This document shows positions 1-11,200 of a stretch of 64,000 nucleotides of DNA, one piece after another. The first letter of the stretch is position 1; every line of letters begins with the position of its first letter. The position numbers were made by a program, and so were the translations under genes. The notes beneath the pieces are model-generated. The model saw only the letters and a list, made by a program, of their open reading frames with translations. It ran no database searches and had not been told where the DNA came from. The stretch spans positions 1,302,001-1,366,000 of the forward strand of contig JAALGY010000023.1 of assembly GCA_032358165.1 (NCBI GenBank). Direction: 5' to 3'. The stretch is from Diplosphaera chodatii (lineage: Eukaryota; Chlorophyta; Trebouxiophyceae; Prasiolales; Stichococcaceae).

Positions 1-1500
1 CCGTAATCAGGGGTTGAGAGTCGTCCGCTCGTGGACGCGGCTCTTCTTTTGATCTCTCCTCCTATACAACTGATTTTCCTTTTGTGTGTGTCTTGATACA
101 TCTCCCCCTTTTCTGTCGTATCAATTTCTCACTGGGGGCCCCTGATTGTTCGACTCAACCTTTCCCCTTTTGTGTTGACTATGGAGCGTATTCTTTTGGC
201 CACAACTCCCCTTTTCGAATGGACCATTCAACTCCCCTTTGTGTTGTCTGTCAATCTCCCCTTTTGTGTTGACCAACAAGCCCCCTTTTGTGTTCGCCCA
301 CTTGACAATCCCTTTTGGGTTGACCATACACAGCCCCTTTTGTGCTGACGTGATCGCCCCTCTTTGTGTTCACCGCAAGCGTTTACATGCAAGCCGTTTA
401 CATGCACTCAACACAAAAGGGGCATCTGGACAATACAAATGGGGTCACATGAGACAATAGCACAAGTGTTCGAAATAAAAGGGGCGGCGTGGTCAGATAC
501 AACAGGGGAACATAGTGATGAGATGAAGCGTGTAACAACCCCCGTTTTGAATTGACCAGTCTCCCCCTTCTATTGGGCGGCAAGCCCCTTTTGTGGTGAC
601 CGCTGGTCGCCTCTATATTGCCATGGGTCGAACACAAAATGGGCGGCGTGGTCAGATATAAAAGGGAAAAGTAGTCATCAGTTGGCCGTGTCTCGCGTTG
701 CCCCTTTTGTTTTGACCACTGAACCAATAGTATGACGAGATGACCCCTTTTGCATTGACCCGGTATAAGTGTACATTCTGTCTGAACACGAAAGGGGGCC
801 GTGAGCTACGAAAGGGGAAAGTGGTAACAAGCCGTTTCCTTCTGATGAATATAGAAACGAACGTGTTGGTCAACACAGAAGGGGGACTTGCTCCAAATAC
901 AAAAGTAGGAACAAAAGTAGGAACACTGAGACAGGTCCACACGATTGATCACCACCGTTCCCCTTTTGATCCACCAATGGTAACTTACAGGGGCTCCATG
1001 GTCTTCAATACAAAAAGGGGGACGTGGTCGAATACAGAAGGGAAGACACGAGCAATCGGTCACTATTCCACCCCTTATGTGTCTGAGCATGCACCCCTTT
1101 CCATGTCCACCACGCGTACTCTACAAAAGGGGCTCACTGGTCAATACACAAAGTGCAGACCGTGGTCAAGCAGAAAAGGGGGCAACTTGAGACACCTTCA
1201 GATATTGACAAACCCATTTTGTATTGACCATGTCCCCTTTTTGGTCCCCAATGGTTTATTCTCCCCTTTTGAACTTGACCACTGTCCCCTTTTGTGTTAG
1301 ACCACGGAGCCATAGAGGTGACCAATGGTGCACTACAAACGGGCCTTCTGATGGTCAGCACATAAGAGGCAGATTGATGGTCAAACACAGAAGGGGGCTT
1401 ACTGGCCAACACAAAAGGGGAGATTGACAGAGACATATAAAAAGGGGGTTGAGTGGTCAACACAAAAGGGGAAGATAGCGTCAAACCAAGAGGAGGAATG
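1..1500. repeat. Degenerate satellite-like repeat, both orientations
   Basis: A short word close to CCCCTTTTGTGTTGACC recurs with variation roughly every 20-60 bases. Forward copies lie near 165, 257, 281, 332, 584, 703, 743, 1264 and 1285. Reverse-complement copies (GTCAACACAAAAGGGG and variants) lie near 408, 869, 1383, 1405 and 1456. Forward copies dominate the first 370 bases and reverse copies dominate after about 1320, with mixing between. No convincing coding exon was found; the open frames here simply read the repeated word. It could be subtelomeric, centromeric or the remnant of a dispersed repeat; because it touches the window edge its full extent is unknown. Confidence 0.8.
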
Positions 1501-1654
1501 ATGCCGTCTGATTATGTTTATGGTATCATGGCCCCGGGAGGTCGATAAATGGGGACACGATCCCACGAAAATGGCGAGCATCGAGGCAGTCCAAACCATG
1601 CACTAGGAACTTCCGTGATGAACTCATTTGAACTCCACATGCCAGCACATCACT

Positions 1655-3180
1655 TCACCAAGGGAAACCCACGTCAACAAGCACTCTGCCTGGCGTCCTC
1701 TGCTCCAAGTAACTTAGCTGTTCATGTCGCTTCACAAAGAAGGTGCCCGCGCCACCCAGGCCGTTGACGGAGACATCCCCGGACGCCTCGGTGCGGCGTG
1801 GCATGATCTGGAGGTACTCCCGGGTCAGCACCACGTTGTACGACAGCTGCTCGACACTGCTGTGGCGCCTCTGGCACTCCTGCAGCATATCTGCTGCAAG
1901 AGATGCTAGGCGCTCCCCAAACACCCTGCATTTGTCCCCGCACATAGCAGAATATTACTACCCTAAGTCGGCCATTGCATTGTGTTCACAGCCACACATG
2001 CAAGCAAGTAAGTCAAAGCCCACCTGTCCGACTGCAGGCGGGCTGCAAAGCACTGGTAGGGCAGCTGCCTGATCTCGACCATGCCGTCGTGAGCGTTTGC
2101 CGTGGCGGCTGCCAGGATGTCACCAAAGGGCAGCCTTGCTGGCAACCCCGCCATCAGTGGCAGCGGCACTACCTGCCAACAGCATCGGCTGTAAGACTTT
2201 GAAGGCACGGCAAGGAGACTTGAAGGCAATGGCAGTGTCCTCTACGGGTTTGGCAACAGATGGCAAAGTAACATGCCACAACCTGCATACCTGCAGATGC
2301 TTGTGACGCTGACTAGCTCCGCTCTCTGGGCCGCAATTGTAGTATGCGATCCCGCCTTGCGGCATTGCCTGCAGCACAGACATATGGCGCTCAGCAGAGG
2401 TCAGCACAGCAGCGCCGTCTCCCCTGCAAGGCAGCGGCGAGCGACTGTACAACTGATGGCAGACTTTGGACCACCAACCTGCAGGAGTTGCAGAGTGGCA
2501 TCAAAGTCTGCAGCATTCAGCGGGTTGGTCTGCGGCTCAAACTCCCGCGTCACCACCAGCACATGGTGCGCAACGACGTTGAACTTGTTCAGCAGGCATG
2601 TGTGCGTAGGCGACAGGTGCGCGACCCACAGAGCCTCATCGTATGGCAGGAAAGGGTTCGCCGGCGTGCCACTGCATGTGGACAGAGAAGCTGCACTGAT
2701 GATCACCTCTTCTGATCTGTCAGGTGGCAGTGGTCAGGGCATGATGTATCGTCCTTGCCTGTCGTCCGACTTTGGCGGCTTCGGCTTGCTGTTCAATGCT
2801 CCCGCCACCCGCAGCACGAAGCCCACATGCAGCGCTGGATCCTGAAACACCTTGTCGTCAGTGTCCGTCTTGAAGACGTCGCCGTTCGCCAAAGCGCTAT
2901 CATACACATGCTGCAGGCGGTCCCACAGCTGCGTGCTGCCCCGTGTGGCGCTGGCATCGCCTGCCGCATTGGCAGCATCGACGGCAATGGACATGCCCTG
3001 GGTCCTAGCTGCACTGCGGCATGTGGCGCTGCCGAGGCATCTCTTCGGAGCCTCTGGCAGCCTGTTGTTCACCGGTGGCCGCAGTTCCGGGCTGCGGAAC
3101 CCGCTGGAGCAAATGGCATGCACTGCGCAGGGTGCAAGGCGCGCCAATGGGTTGGTGGCAATGCTGCACACAGCCTGCAT
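1655..3180 (-). CDS. ATP adenylyltransferase / Ap4A phosphorylase (APA1/2 type)
   Basis: Enzyme of the HIT/GalT superfamily that phosphorolyses diadenosine tetraphosphate to ATP and ADP. At least five exons are visible. The first (3180 to 2759) starts with an Arg/Ser/Ala-rich stretch that may be an organelle presequence, followed by LWDRLQHVYDSALANGDVFK. The next carries NPFLPYDEALWV and LLNKFNVVAHHVLVVTREFE. The third holds the catalytic-type motif in GASQRHKHLQ (His-x-His-x-Gln equivalent). The last contains SYNVVLTREYLQIMPRR and ends in GVGFPW-like residues (VDVGFPW), typical of the family C-terminus. The first intron appears to use a GC donor (CAG then GCAAGG at about 2758). It is head to head with ALKBH8. 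Family assignment is firm; the start codon and cell compartment are inferred. Confidence 0.87.
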
Positions 3181-3388
3181 GCGACGATGGCTGTCAAGGG
3201 TGCGCCATTAAAACAACGTATGTGCAGTAGTACAGCGCAATATTTGTTGTGCAGCTGCAGTCCGGAGATCCGCCCATTCGCGGGGTCGCAAGGGTCGTGA
3301 AGCATGTTGCATGCTCTGCATCTCTGTTGTTCTGCCCATACTGCATTTGCGGCTTGCACCGGCCGTCGCATGTGCTGACCCACTTCCC
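3181..3388. promoter_or_regulatory. Shared intergenic promoter region, ATP adenylyltransferase / ALKBH8
   Basis: The two divergent start codons are 208 bases apart, so both promoters and both 5' leaders must fit here. No clear TATA box was seen. The call rests on spacing and orientation alone. Confidence 0.5.
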
Positions 3389-6300
3389 ATGTTCGGCAGA
3401 AGTACTCGGCAGACACGCCACCTGCTGATTGGCAACCTGGGCCCAGGAGTTGGCTTCCAGCACGACGCCATTGCCGCAGCGCTCGCGCCTCTCGGCTGCC
3501 CAAAAGTGCATGTGCCGCAGCTGCCGGACAAGGCGGCTTGCTACGTCTTTGCGAGCTTCGAGACAGAGGATGCTGCCGCTGCCGCGCTGGCGGCTGTGCA
3601 CGAGCAGCCCTGTGACGCCCTCGGCGGCCGGGTGCTGACGGCCAAATTTGCCGCGGAGAAGCGCAGGAGCAGAGTGAGTCGTGGCGAATGAAGGCGTGGT
3701 TCATCGTCATGGGTGGCTGCTCGTGCATTGTTGACGTATGTACTCAGACCCTCTCGGCCATGCGCTTTCAGGCGCCCGAGCCGGAGCATGTGCATGTGTG
3801 CCGCACCAGCGAGGAGTGCGATGTGCCGGGCCTGCACCTCATCCCCGACTTCATCACCGAGGCGCAGGAGGAGGCAAGGCATCTGAAGCACTTCATGCTC
3901 TGGGAAGAGCTGCCTCGTACCGCAGCATCATGTCGGCGAGCTCCCATGTGCATTGCTCGCAGGAGCTGCTGCACGCGGTGGAGGCCGGGCCCTGGGAGTC
4001 GCTGGCGCGGCGACGCGTGAAGCACTTTGGCTTCGAGTTCAGGTACGCATGTTGCATCTTGCCATGTGCCTCGCCGCATATGACAGCACCAGGCAGGAAC
4101 CCTTGCAGGACCCCTTAGGGCCTTCAGATGTTATCACTGACACAAGGACGCTAGCGATGCTTGGGGCAGACAATCAAAAGGACAGCAGGAATGTGCACGC
4201 CGGTGCAGGTATTTGACAAGGGATGTGGACCCGAGGCAGCCCATCGCGCCCATGCCGGCGCCAGTGGCGGCGCTGCTGCCGCGGCTGCAGGCGGCCGGCG
4301 CCACACGGTGCCTCGACCAGCTGACGGTCAACGAGTATGGCGCCGGCGTCGGCCTGTCGCCGCACATAGACACGCACTCGGCGTTCACAGGTTCAGTTTA
4401 GAACTGGTAGCAGCAGCATTTTGGCTGTGGTGTGATGTCAACAACCCTGCAGCTATGCCTCCGGCGACATTGGAAGATTTGCTTGTACTGAATGCAGGCC
4501 CAATCCTGTCGCTCTCACTTGCGGGTCCAGCGGTGATGCAGTTCCGGCGGGGCGAGCAACGGCGTGCAATCTTTCTGCCGCGACGTTCTCTACTTGTGCT
4601 TTCCGGCGAGGCGCGCTTTGCCTGGTATGCAAGCTACCCCAGCACAACCCAGCTCTTCACCTGCATGGAAGGCAGACCTGGTTGTTGTGAGTCGACCACT
4701 TTGCATGGTGCAAGACGGCATTGCGAAGCACTGATCAGCCAGAGAAACCCACTGACTTGCTTTACTCATGCCTGTCAGCCTGCTCGCCTCATTGTGTAGG
4801 CCCAATTGACAGCTATGCATATGCTTGCAGGGACCACTACATTCCGCACAGGCAACAGGATGTACTGGACGGCAGGATCGTCGAGCGGGCTCGGCGGGTA
4901 TCGCTCACCTTTCGGCAGGTGCTTGATACATCAGTGAGGCCATGCATGGTCACTGGTAATGTCCAGGTCGAATTCCCGTGCAGTAGTGACGACTTGATGC
5001 CAGAAGCACATCCCACCATCTTGACGGCACATGCACTGCTGTGCAGGTGCGCGGCAGGCCGTGCGACTGCGAATGGCCGCACCAGTGCGACAGCCAGCTG
5101 CAGCAGCTGCCACCGACGCGCAGCCTGCTGGCAGCACAGGCAGCCGGCACTGTCAGGCCCACAGTCACGTCGCCTGTGCTGGGTGCAGCCCAGCTCAGCC
5201 ATGCGCACAGCGGCACTGCTGTGGCGCGACCAGCTGCACCCCAGGCTGACAGCCAGCGCGGGGCTACACTGGAGGCCGACAGTGGTCGCAGCCCGTGTCA
5301 GGGGCCAGGCAGCGCAGCAGAGCGGCCTGCTGCCGTGCAGGCTGCAGCAGCTGGGCGCAGCATGGCGGCTGCTGCAAACGGGACGGGCTCAGATGAGGCC
5401 GAGACTGAGGCGGCATGCCAGCAGCTGGAGGACCAGTTTGTGAATGCCGTGTACAACGAGATTGCACCGCACTTCCACTCCACCCGGTGAGAGTCGGCCC
5501 TGCTGCTGTTAACCTCAGTGATGGATACCGGCTGCCTGCATGCCAACATGCCGACAGCATGTTGCCGACAGCATGTTGGCTGGTGAGATTTAATTGCGTC
5601 ACTGAAGGAATACAGCAGTGCAGCACAACGCAGACTGCGATGCTCCTGCTGCACAGGTTTGCGGTGTGGCCGAAAGTGCGCACCTTCCTGGAAAGCTTTC
5701 GGGCTGGTGATGTCATCGCGGATGTGGGCTGCGGCAACGGCAAGTACTTTGGTGTGCGGCAGGATGTGGCGATCCTTGGCTCTGACCGCAGCGTCGGCCT
5801 GGCCGAGGTGGCGGCCCGACGGCTAACACCTGATGCAGGTTTGCGGCCCCCATTGCCTTGCATGGTTTGCTGCTGCCATCCACCCCCGCTTGTGGTCGAT
5901 CTGCTTCAATAGCGACCAGCTGCTGCCCTCTGTTGGGGACTTTTTGCTGACCTTGCAGTTTTCCAGGCTCAGGCGCCAACACACGGGCTGACACACGTGC
6001 AGGTCATCACACCAAGGCGGATGTGGCGGTTGCGGACGCATTTGCACTGCCGTACAGAGCCGCCAGCTGTGACGGCGTTCTGTGCATCGCAGTCCTGCAT
6101 CACATCGCCAGCGTGTCACGACGGCAACGGCTTCTGCAGCAGCTGTGTCACATACTGCGGCCAGGTATGGCGGCTTCAGCGAATGGGTGCATTATATCAG
6201 TGCAGCATATCCTGAAGTCCGGTTGCAGACGCCTGCCGGCACTGTGCCGTGCAGGTGGCAGGGTGCTCGTCACGGTGTGGGCATACGAGCAGGAGGAGCA

Positions 6301-6979
6301 GAAGCTCTTGACAAAGTGGCAACGAATACAGCAGCCGCCCGGCGGCGCCACAGCAAACATGGACCATGACAGCGTCAGCACCAGCGCCGTGGCCACCAAC
6401 GGTCAACCTGACGGTGCCGGCGCTGACTGTGCAGATCCTCCTGATGGCGATGGTGGTGTTGGCGGCAGGACGGATGGCAGCCTCGACTACATGGTGCCGT
6501 GGCACCTGCCGTTCCACCGGCTCGAGGCAGCAGCAGTGGCCGCCCGCACAGTGAGGGCTGCCGACGGCCCGGGAAACAGCCTTTGCTCAGCTGATCATGC
6601 CGCTCCATGTGCAGCCGATGATGCGGCATGCGAGGGTGCCAGCTGCCGTGATGTGGTTGGCACAGCATTGCCAGGCTTCGAGAGTAGATGCAATGGCAGC
6701 GACGGCAGCGAAGCGGCGACCAGCGCTCCGGTTGGCGGCGGCATTGCCAGCAAGCCCTTTGCACGCATTGATGCCATCAAGAACACCATCGTGTTCGATC
6801 GCTACTACCACCTTTTCCGTGGAGGGGAGCTGGAGCAGCTGGCAGCCCAGGTGCCGGGCACATGTGTTGTGGATGCCTTCTATGACAAGAGCAACTGGTG
6901 TGTCGTGATGCAGCGGGATGCTGCGGCAAGTGGCAGTGCAAGCACATGCATAGGCAATGCGTCGCCAAGCATACTGTAA
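3389..6979 (+). CDS. ALKBH8: ALKBH8-like tRNA wobble-uridine hydroxylase/methyltransferase (RRM-AlkB-Trm9 fusion)
   Basis: Modifies wobble uridines in tRNA: the Trm9-like domain methylates cm5U to mcm5U and the AlkB domain hydroxylates it. Ten exons (3389-3673, 3772-3873, 3963-4042, 4209-4390, 4498-4624, 4831-4918, 5047-5486, 5657-5838, 6003-6164, 6255-6979) join in frame to 790 codons. Residues about 8-95 are an RRM (HLLIGNLGPG, CYVFASFE). About 100-288 are AlkB: HID of the Fe site in SPHIDTHSAF, a later His in DHYIPHRQQD, and RVSLTFR with the Arg-x5-Arg signature. A Cys-rich piece (RPCDCEWPHQCDS) follows. From about 415 comes a class I methyltransferase (YNEIAPHFH, DVGCGNGKY, LHHIASVSRRQR, DYMVPWHLPFHR). 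The Cys-rich end of AlkB and the start of the methyltransferase lie in one exon, so the fusion is real. Intron 2 uses a GC donor (GAG then GCAAGG at 3874). Confidence 0.93.
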
Positions 6980-8220
6980 ATGTATATCGGCAGACGATGC
7001 CCGTGACTGCGGGTGTGGCACGCTGCCCTGCAACTGCAATGAAGTGGACTACATAACTTTTGACCGAGGACGGCGGCGGACGCCCGTCCCAGTACTGCCC
7101 GCGGACGGTCCGCCGTGCCCGCCGGTGCTGCCCGAGGACGGGCCCCGGCGGCCCGCCGCCCGCCCGTCGTGCAATGACAGCGCGCCGTCGCCCGGCCAAA
7201 GGCCACTACGTACGCCCTCGCGTGGCTGGTTTCCGTTTGGTGCGCCACCCGCGGCTCTGCAGGCCGGTCCGCCCTGACAGCTGGCTGTGCATGCACGCCA
7301 GTGCACGCCTTCTGCTTCGCCCATGTTGCAGCGATCACGCTATCAGTCGTACTTGTAGAACGTTTAGCTAGCTACTGAGTGTCATGAAGACCCGAAGACA
7401 GGCTGCACCATTGACACTTGCCATGTGATCAGCTGGACATCACATCGGCACCAACATCGTGTAAGCACCCCCCAATACTCGCGGATCACGCAAGCACCTT
7501 GCGAGCCGTAAAAAGCGACCAGAGCAAGGCAAACGCACAGGACAGCTGCGATTGCCGGCCACCCTATCAGCCTGAACGACCTGCACTTCTAACAGCACAA
7601 GCAGCGTTTCCGACGCTGTTGTGCATGCGAAACTGAATCGGAACGTTCTGTGTGATATGTGTGGCCGGCAAGCCGCATTTAGGGCGTCAACACGTCGGTA
7701 CAGATGTGACATTGCTCACTTATTGCTGACTCCTGCAAGCTGGCATGCTTTGGACTGGCGCAGAGCATCGTGTATAACGCAGAAGAACAGTCCTAACACG
7801 TTCACTAACGGCCTCAGCAGTGGATAAACCAGTAAGGAAATGCTGTACGCCGCGCTGTGCGCTGTATCGACAAAGCAAAGAACACCAACAGGGTGGCGGC
7901 GCGGAATGCAAGTCCTGCAACAGCCCACTGCAACGGCATGACGCCGTGAAGAGGCCAGGACACACTGCAACTTACAAAGCGCTTCACTGCAGATACACAA
8001 ACAGGAAGAAGGCTGCAGAACGTGATCATCGAGGTCAGTGTCACGAGCTGCACGAGCTGTTGCTGGTCACCAACAATATGCAACACAACTGCAATGTTGC
8101 AGGTCAAGTGTCCCTGCAGTGAGCATTCACAATGTGTACCAACACTCTGCTCACGAGCCACTCTGTGATGCACTGCACCTAAAGTGAAACACACATCTAC
8201 TGGAACATGCAAAGCATCGA
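6980..8220. other. Intergenic, tail to tail
   Basis: Lies between the ends of ALKBH8 and the recombinase gene. A very GC-rich patch at about 7065-7180 contains an imperfect duplication around CTGCCCG-GGACGG. The rest (7300-8200) shows no family-like frame, tRNA or long repeat that I can recognise. Confidence 0.6.
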
Positions 8221-11200
8221 TCAGCCTTTGATAAACTCCTTGATAAAGGCTGGGAGAGACCGCGCGCTGCCATTCTTGCCCGACACCTGCCGCTGCGCCT
8301 CCAACTCCATTGCCACAGAGCGTGCTGTGGCATTTGGCCTGCTGTCAGGCCCTGGCTGTCTCTGCTGCACAGCCAGCTTCTCTATCTTCTGAGCTGCTGC
8401 CCTGATTTCATGCCAGCGCTGCCGCCAGCCGGTACGCCACTCGCTGTGCTGCTCATGCTCCAGGTCCTTGAGTGGCGGCCGGCGCCGCAGCTGGTCGCCC
8501 TGATCATACAGCCTGTGCAGCTCCACGATGCTGCCAAATGTCCGCAGCTCTGGGAACGGACGGCCGCCGGCATATGCATGGTGCTGCTGCTGCCTCTGTG
8601 GTGCTGCAGGCGCCGGCGGTAGTGCTGGCTGTGCTGGCAGTGGCATGGCTGGCTGCAGGAAAGCACGAGCTGCATTGCGCCGCCCTCCTGGCCTGCCAGT
8701 CGGCAGGCCACTGCCACTGGGCTGCACATCCGACAGCAGTGCTGGCGCTGGTGCTGCCTCCATGGCCCCTGCCAACGCACAATGCAAGTGCATGAGTGGA
8801 GTACAGGACCAAGGCACATTTGAAAGAGCGTCACAGGTTACACAGTCAGATATATGTATCACAAATGTTACCTGCGCCGAATGCACTGCCAAACAGCTGC
8901 CGCCGGCAGGCGCCAGGTGACCTCGCATCGTGAAACAGCACTGAGCTGTTGTGGCTGCAGCTGGGGACCCTGCCTGCCATGCCTGTTGCACTGCTGCTGC
9001 GGCGCGACGCCGCAGGTAGCCCAGCTGCATCCACTGCCTCGGCTAGCTGCAGCGGCGGCTGCGCGGCTGCCAACGACATGTCTGTTGCCGGTGCAGGGGG
9101 GCTGCCAAGCGGCAAGGCAGGCGCCGGCGGCTGAGGCACCAGCTGCCGACATCGAGATGGAGCTGGTGGTGTGCTGAGCAGCGATGGCCTGCCCTCCTCC
9201 TCCTCCTCATCATCTGCAGCTAGCCAACGCAACCAACCCTCACACAACACACTGTGCCCGTCAAGTGCGCCAGTGCTGGCGTGAATCTACAACGGGTTCC
9301 GAGAGGCAGCAGCAGCAACAGCAGTACCTGGCGTCCATGCAGGCTCTGCTTTGTCAGCAGACAGGCCGCGCTGCTCTGCAGCTGCAGCAGCATGTGTCGC
9401 TTCTGCAGCTAGCGTCCTGAACGCCGCCCGCTGCCGCTGCCGCTCAAGATCAAGCTGCTGCGGCGTCTGCTGCACACGGTGGCTGCAGGGGTCCAGCATG
9501 CTGCTGTCAATGCCAAAGGCACCCAGGAAAGCTGCCGGGCGCCCAGTCTGCATCGACTGCGCCAGCTGCACGACCATCCCGGTCAGCTGCATCAGCCTGT
9601 CGTCGGTTGTCATGGGGCGCAATGGCTGGAAGTCCCCTTGTGCCTTGGCTGTGCTGTACCACTGCTCCAGCTCACTGATGCAAGGTGCAGGGCCAGATCA
9701 GCATGGTGCAGTGGTGAACAATTGAGACATGTACACGTGTAGCAGATACAAGCAGGCCAGGAGAGTGGGAAAACGCACATGAACGCTGGATCCTGCAGCA
9801 GCAATGCGTGCACAGGGTTGTCAGGGCTGTCACGTGCCAGCTCCAGCGCATCTTGCACCACCACAGTGGGCAGATACTCCAGCAGACCGACCATGCTGTG
9901 CGCTGATGGCCCAGCGTCTGCGCCCATCCCCTTGACCTGCAGAACGTGTAGGTACAGAATGGCCAGCTGAATGCATGAGATTCTGATGCGGCAGGTGGCA
10001 GGGTGGATGGCTGCAGTCAAGGGCTGTGGCTCAAATATGATTGCCACATTAGAAACACTGCTTACCGCCAGTGCAAACTCCTGCGCAAAGGGGAACAGCA
10101 GCTGCTGAAAATGCGGCTCGACCTTGACACAAAATCGCTCAGCAAAAAACTGGCCAAAGTCGCGGGTTGCTGCGCCTGGCCAGCCGCCCGCTGCCAGGAG
10201 CCCCTCCGGCCGAAAGAACAGCAGGTAGGACTTGAACATGGCCTGGTGCAGCCAGCGGCCCATGCGCCCAATCACCTGAACAGATGCAGACTGGGTCATC
10301 TGTGCCACATTGGCTGTAGTGCAGCAGATGCAAGCACACCTGCTGCAGGGTTGCCACCCAACATGCACATAGGACAGCTCATGCAATGTCTTGAGCCCGC
10401 TACACACTGTACCTGGTCGTCCATGCCGGCCTCGTCCAGCGCACGAGCACCCGCCACACGGAACAGATGCGTGACCTTGGTGGAGACGATGGCGCAGATG
10501 CCCAGCCAGCGGCTGAGCGCCGCGGCGTGCCCGCTGTAGGACAGCGACTGGTCTGGGCGGTTGCCGCACCAGAGCGGGGTGCTGTGGTACCGCTGCTTGT
10601 CGCGTGGATCTGGAAAGATCTCCCCGCCGAGCGTGAAGCGGCAGATCAGGTAGCGGCCAAGCGCCCCATGCGGGCACTGCAGCGGGTCGCGATGCCGGAT
10701 GCTGCCCGTGTAGCCCGCCCTGCCGTTGACCTGTGTCTTGCCGCCTTTCACCACTGTTGCCAGCAGCATTGCTGGCGATGGCCCTGTCACATGAAGCATA
10801 GGACGCCAACTTGAGTGCCTCTGGCCAGACTGTGCCCAGGACATGCAGTACACATGAGCCAGCAAATGCATGCCGTCAGCTGAAACTCACCAAGGGCACC
10901 GCAGCGGCCGCGGGTGCACGATGTCTGCCATGAACTGCAGCAAGGTGTCGTCGCTGCGCTGCACACCTGTGCCGGATGGCAATGGATGAGCAAGATACCT
11001 GGATGTGGTGGATGTGGGTATGTGCATGCTGGCTCATGACTGCACGCACCCGACATCATGGCGGTGCCCATTGCGTGGTCCCGCGCTCCCTCCTTCTTGC
11101 TGGATTGCATCTGCACCCGAAAGAGCTGCAAAACCTGCTCTCGGCTGCAGGTATCCGCTGCTGTGAGGTCCTGTGGGTCGACATCAGCTGGCGGCCGTTG

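Noticed and set aside
740..1300. 186-codon open frame on the plus strand
   Set aside because: It reads the degenerate repeat words over and over (NTKG-like peptides) and matches no protein family; open frames occur on both strands through the same repeat.
4161..4799. 212-codon plus-strand frame within ALKBH8
   Set aside because: Runs through exon 4, an intron and exon 5 in the wrong frame; the AlkB motifs lie in other frames with proper splice joins.
9610..10809. Continuous 399-codon minus-strand frame
   Set aside because: Only parts are protein-like; it runs through introns of the recombinase gene in a shifting frame. The conserved YR and downstream exons were used instead.
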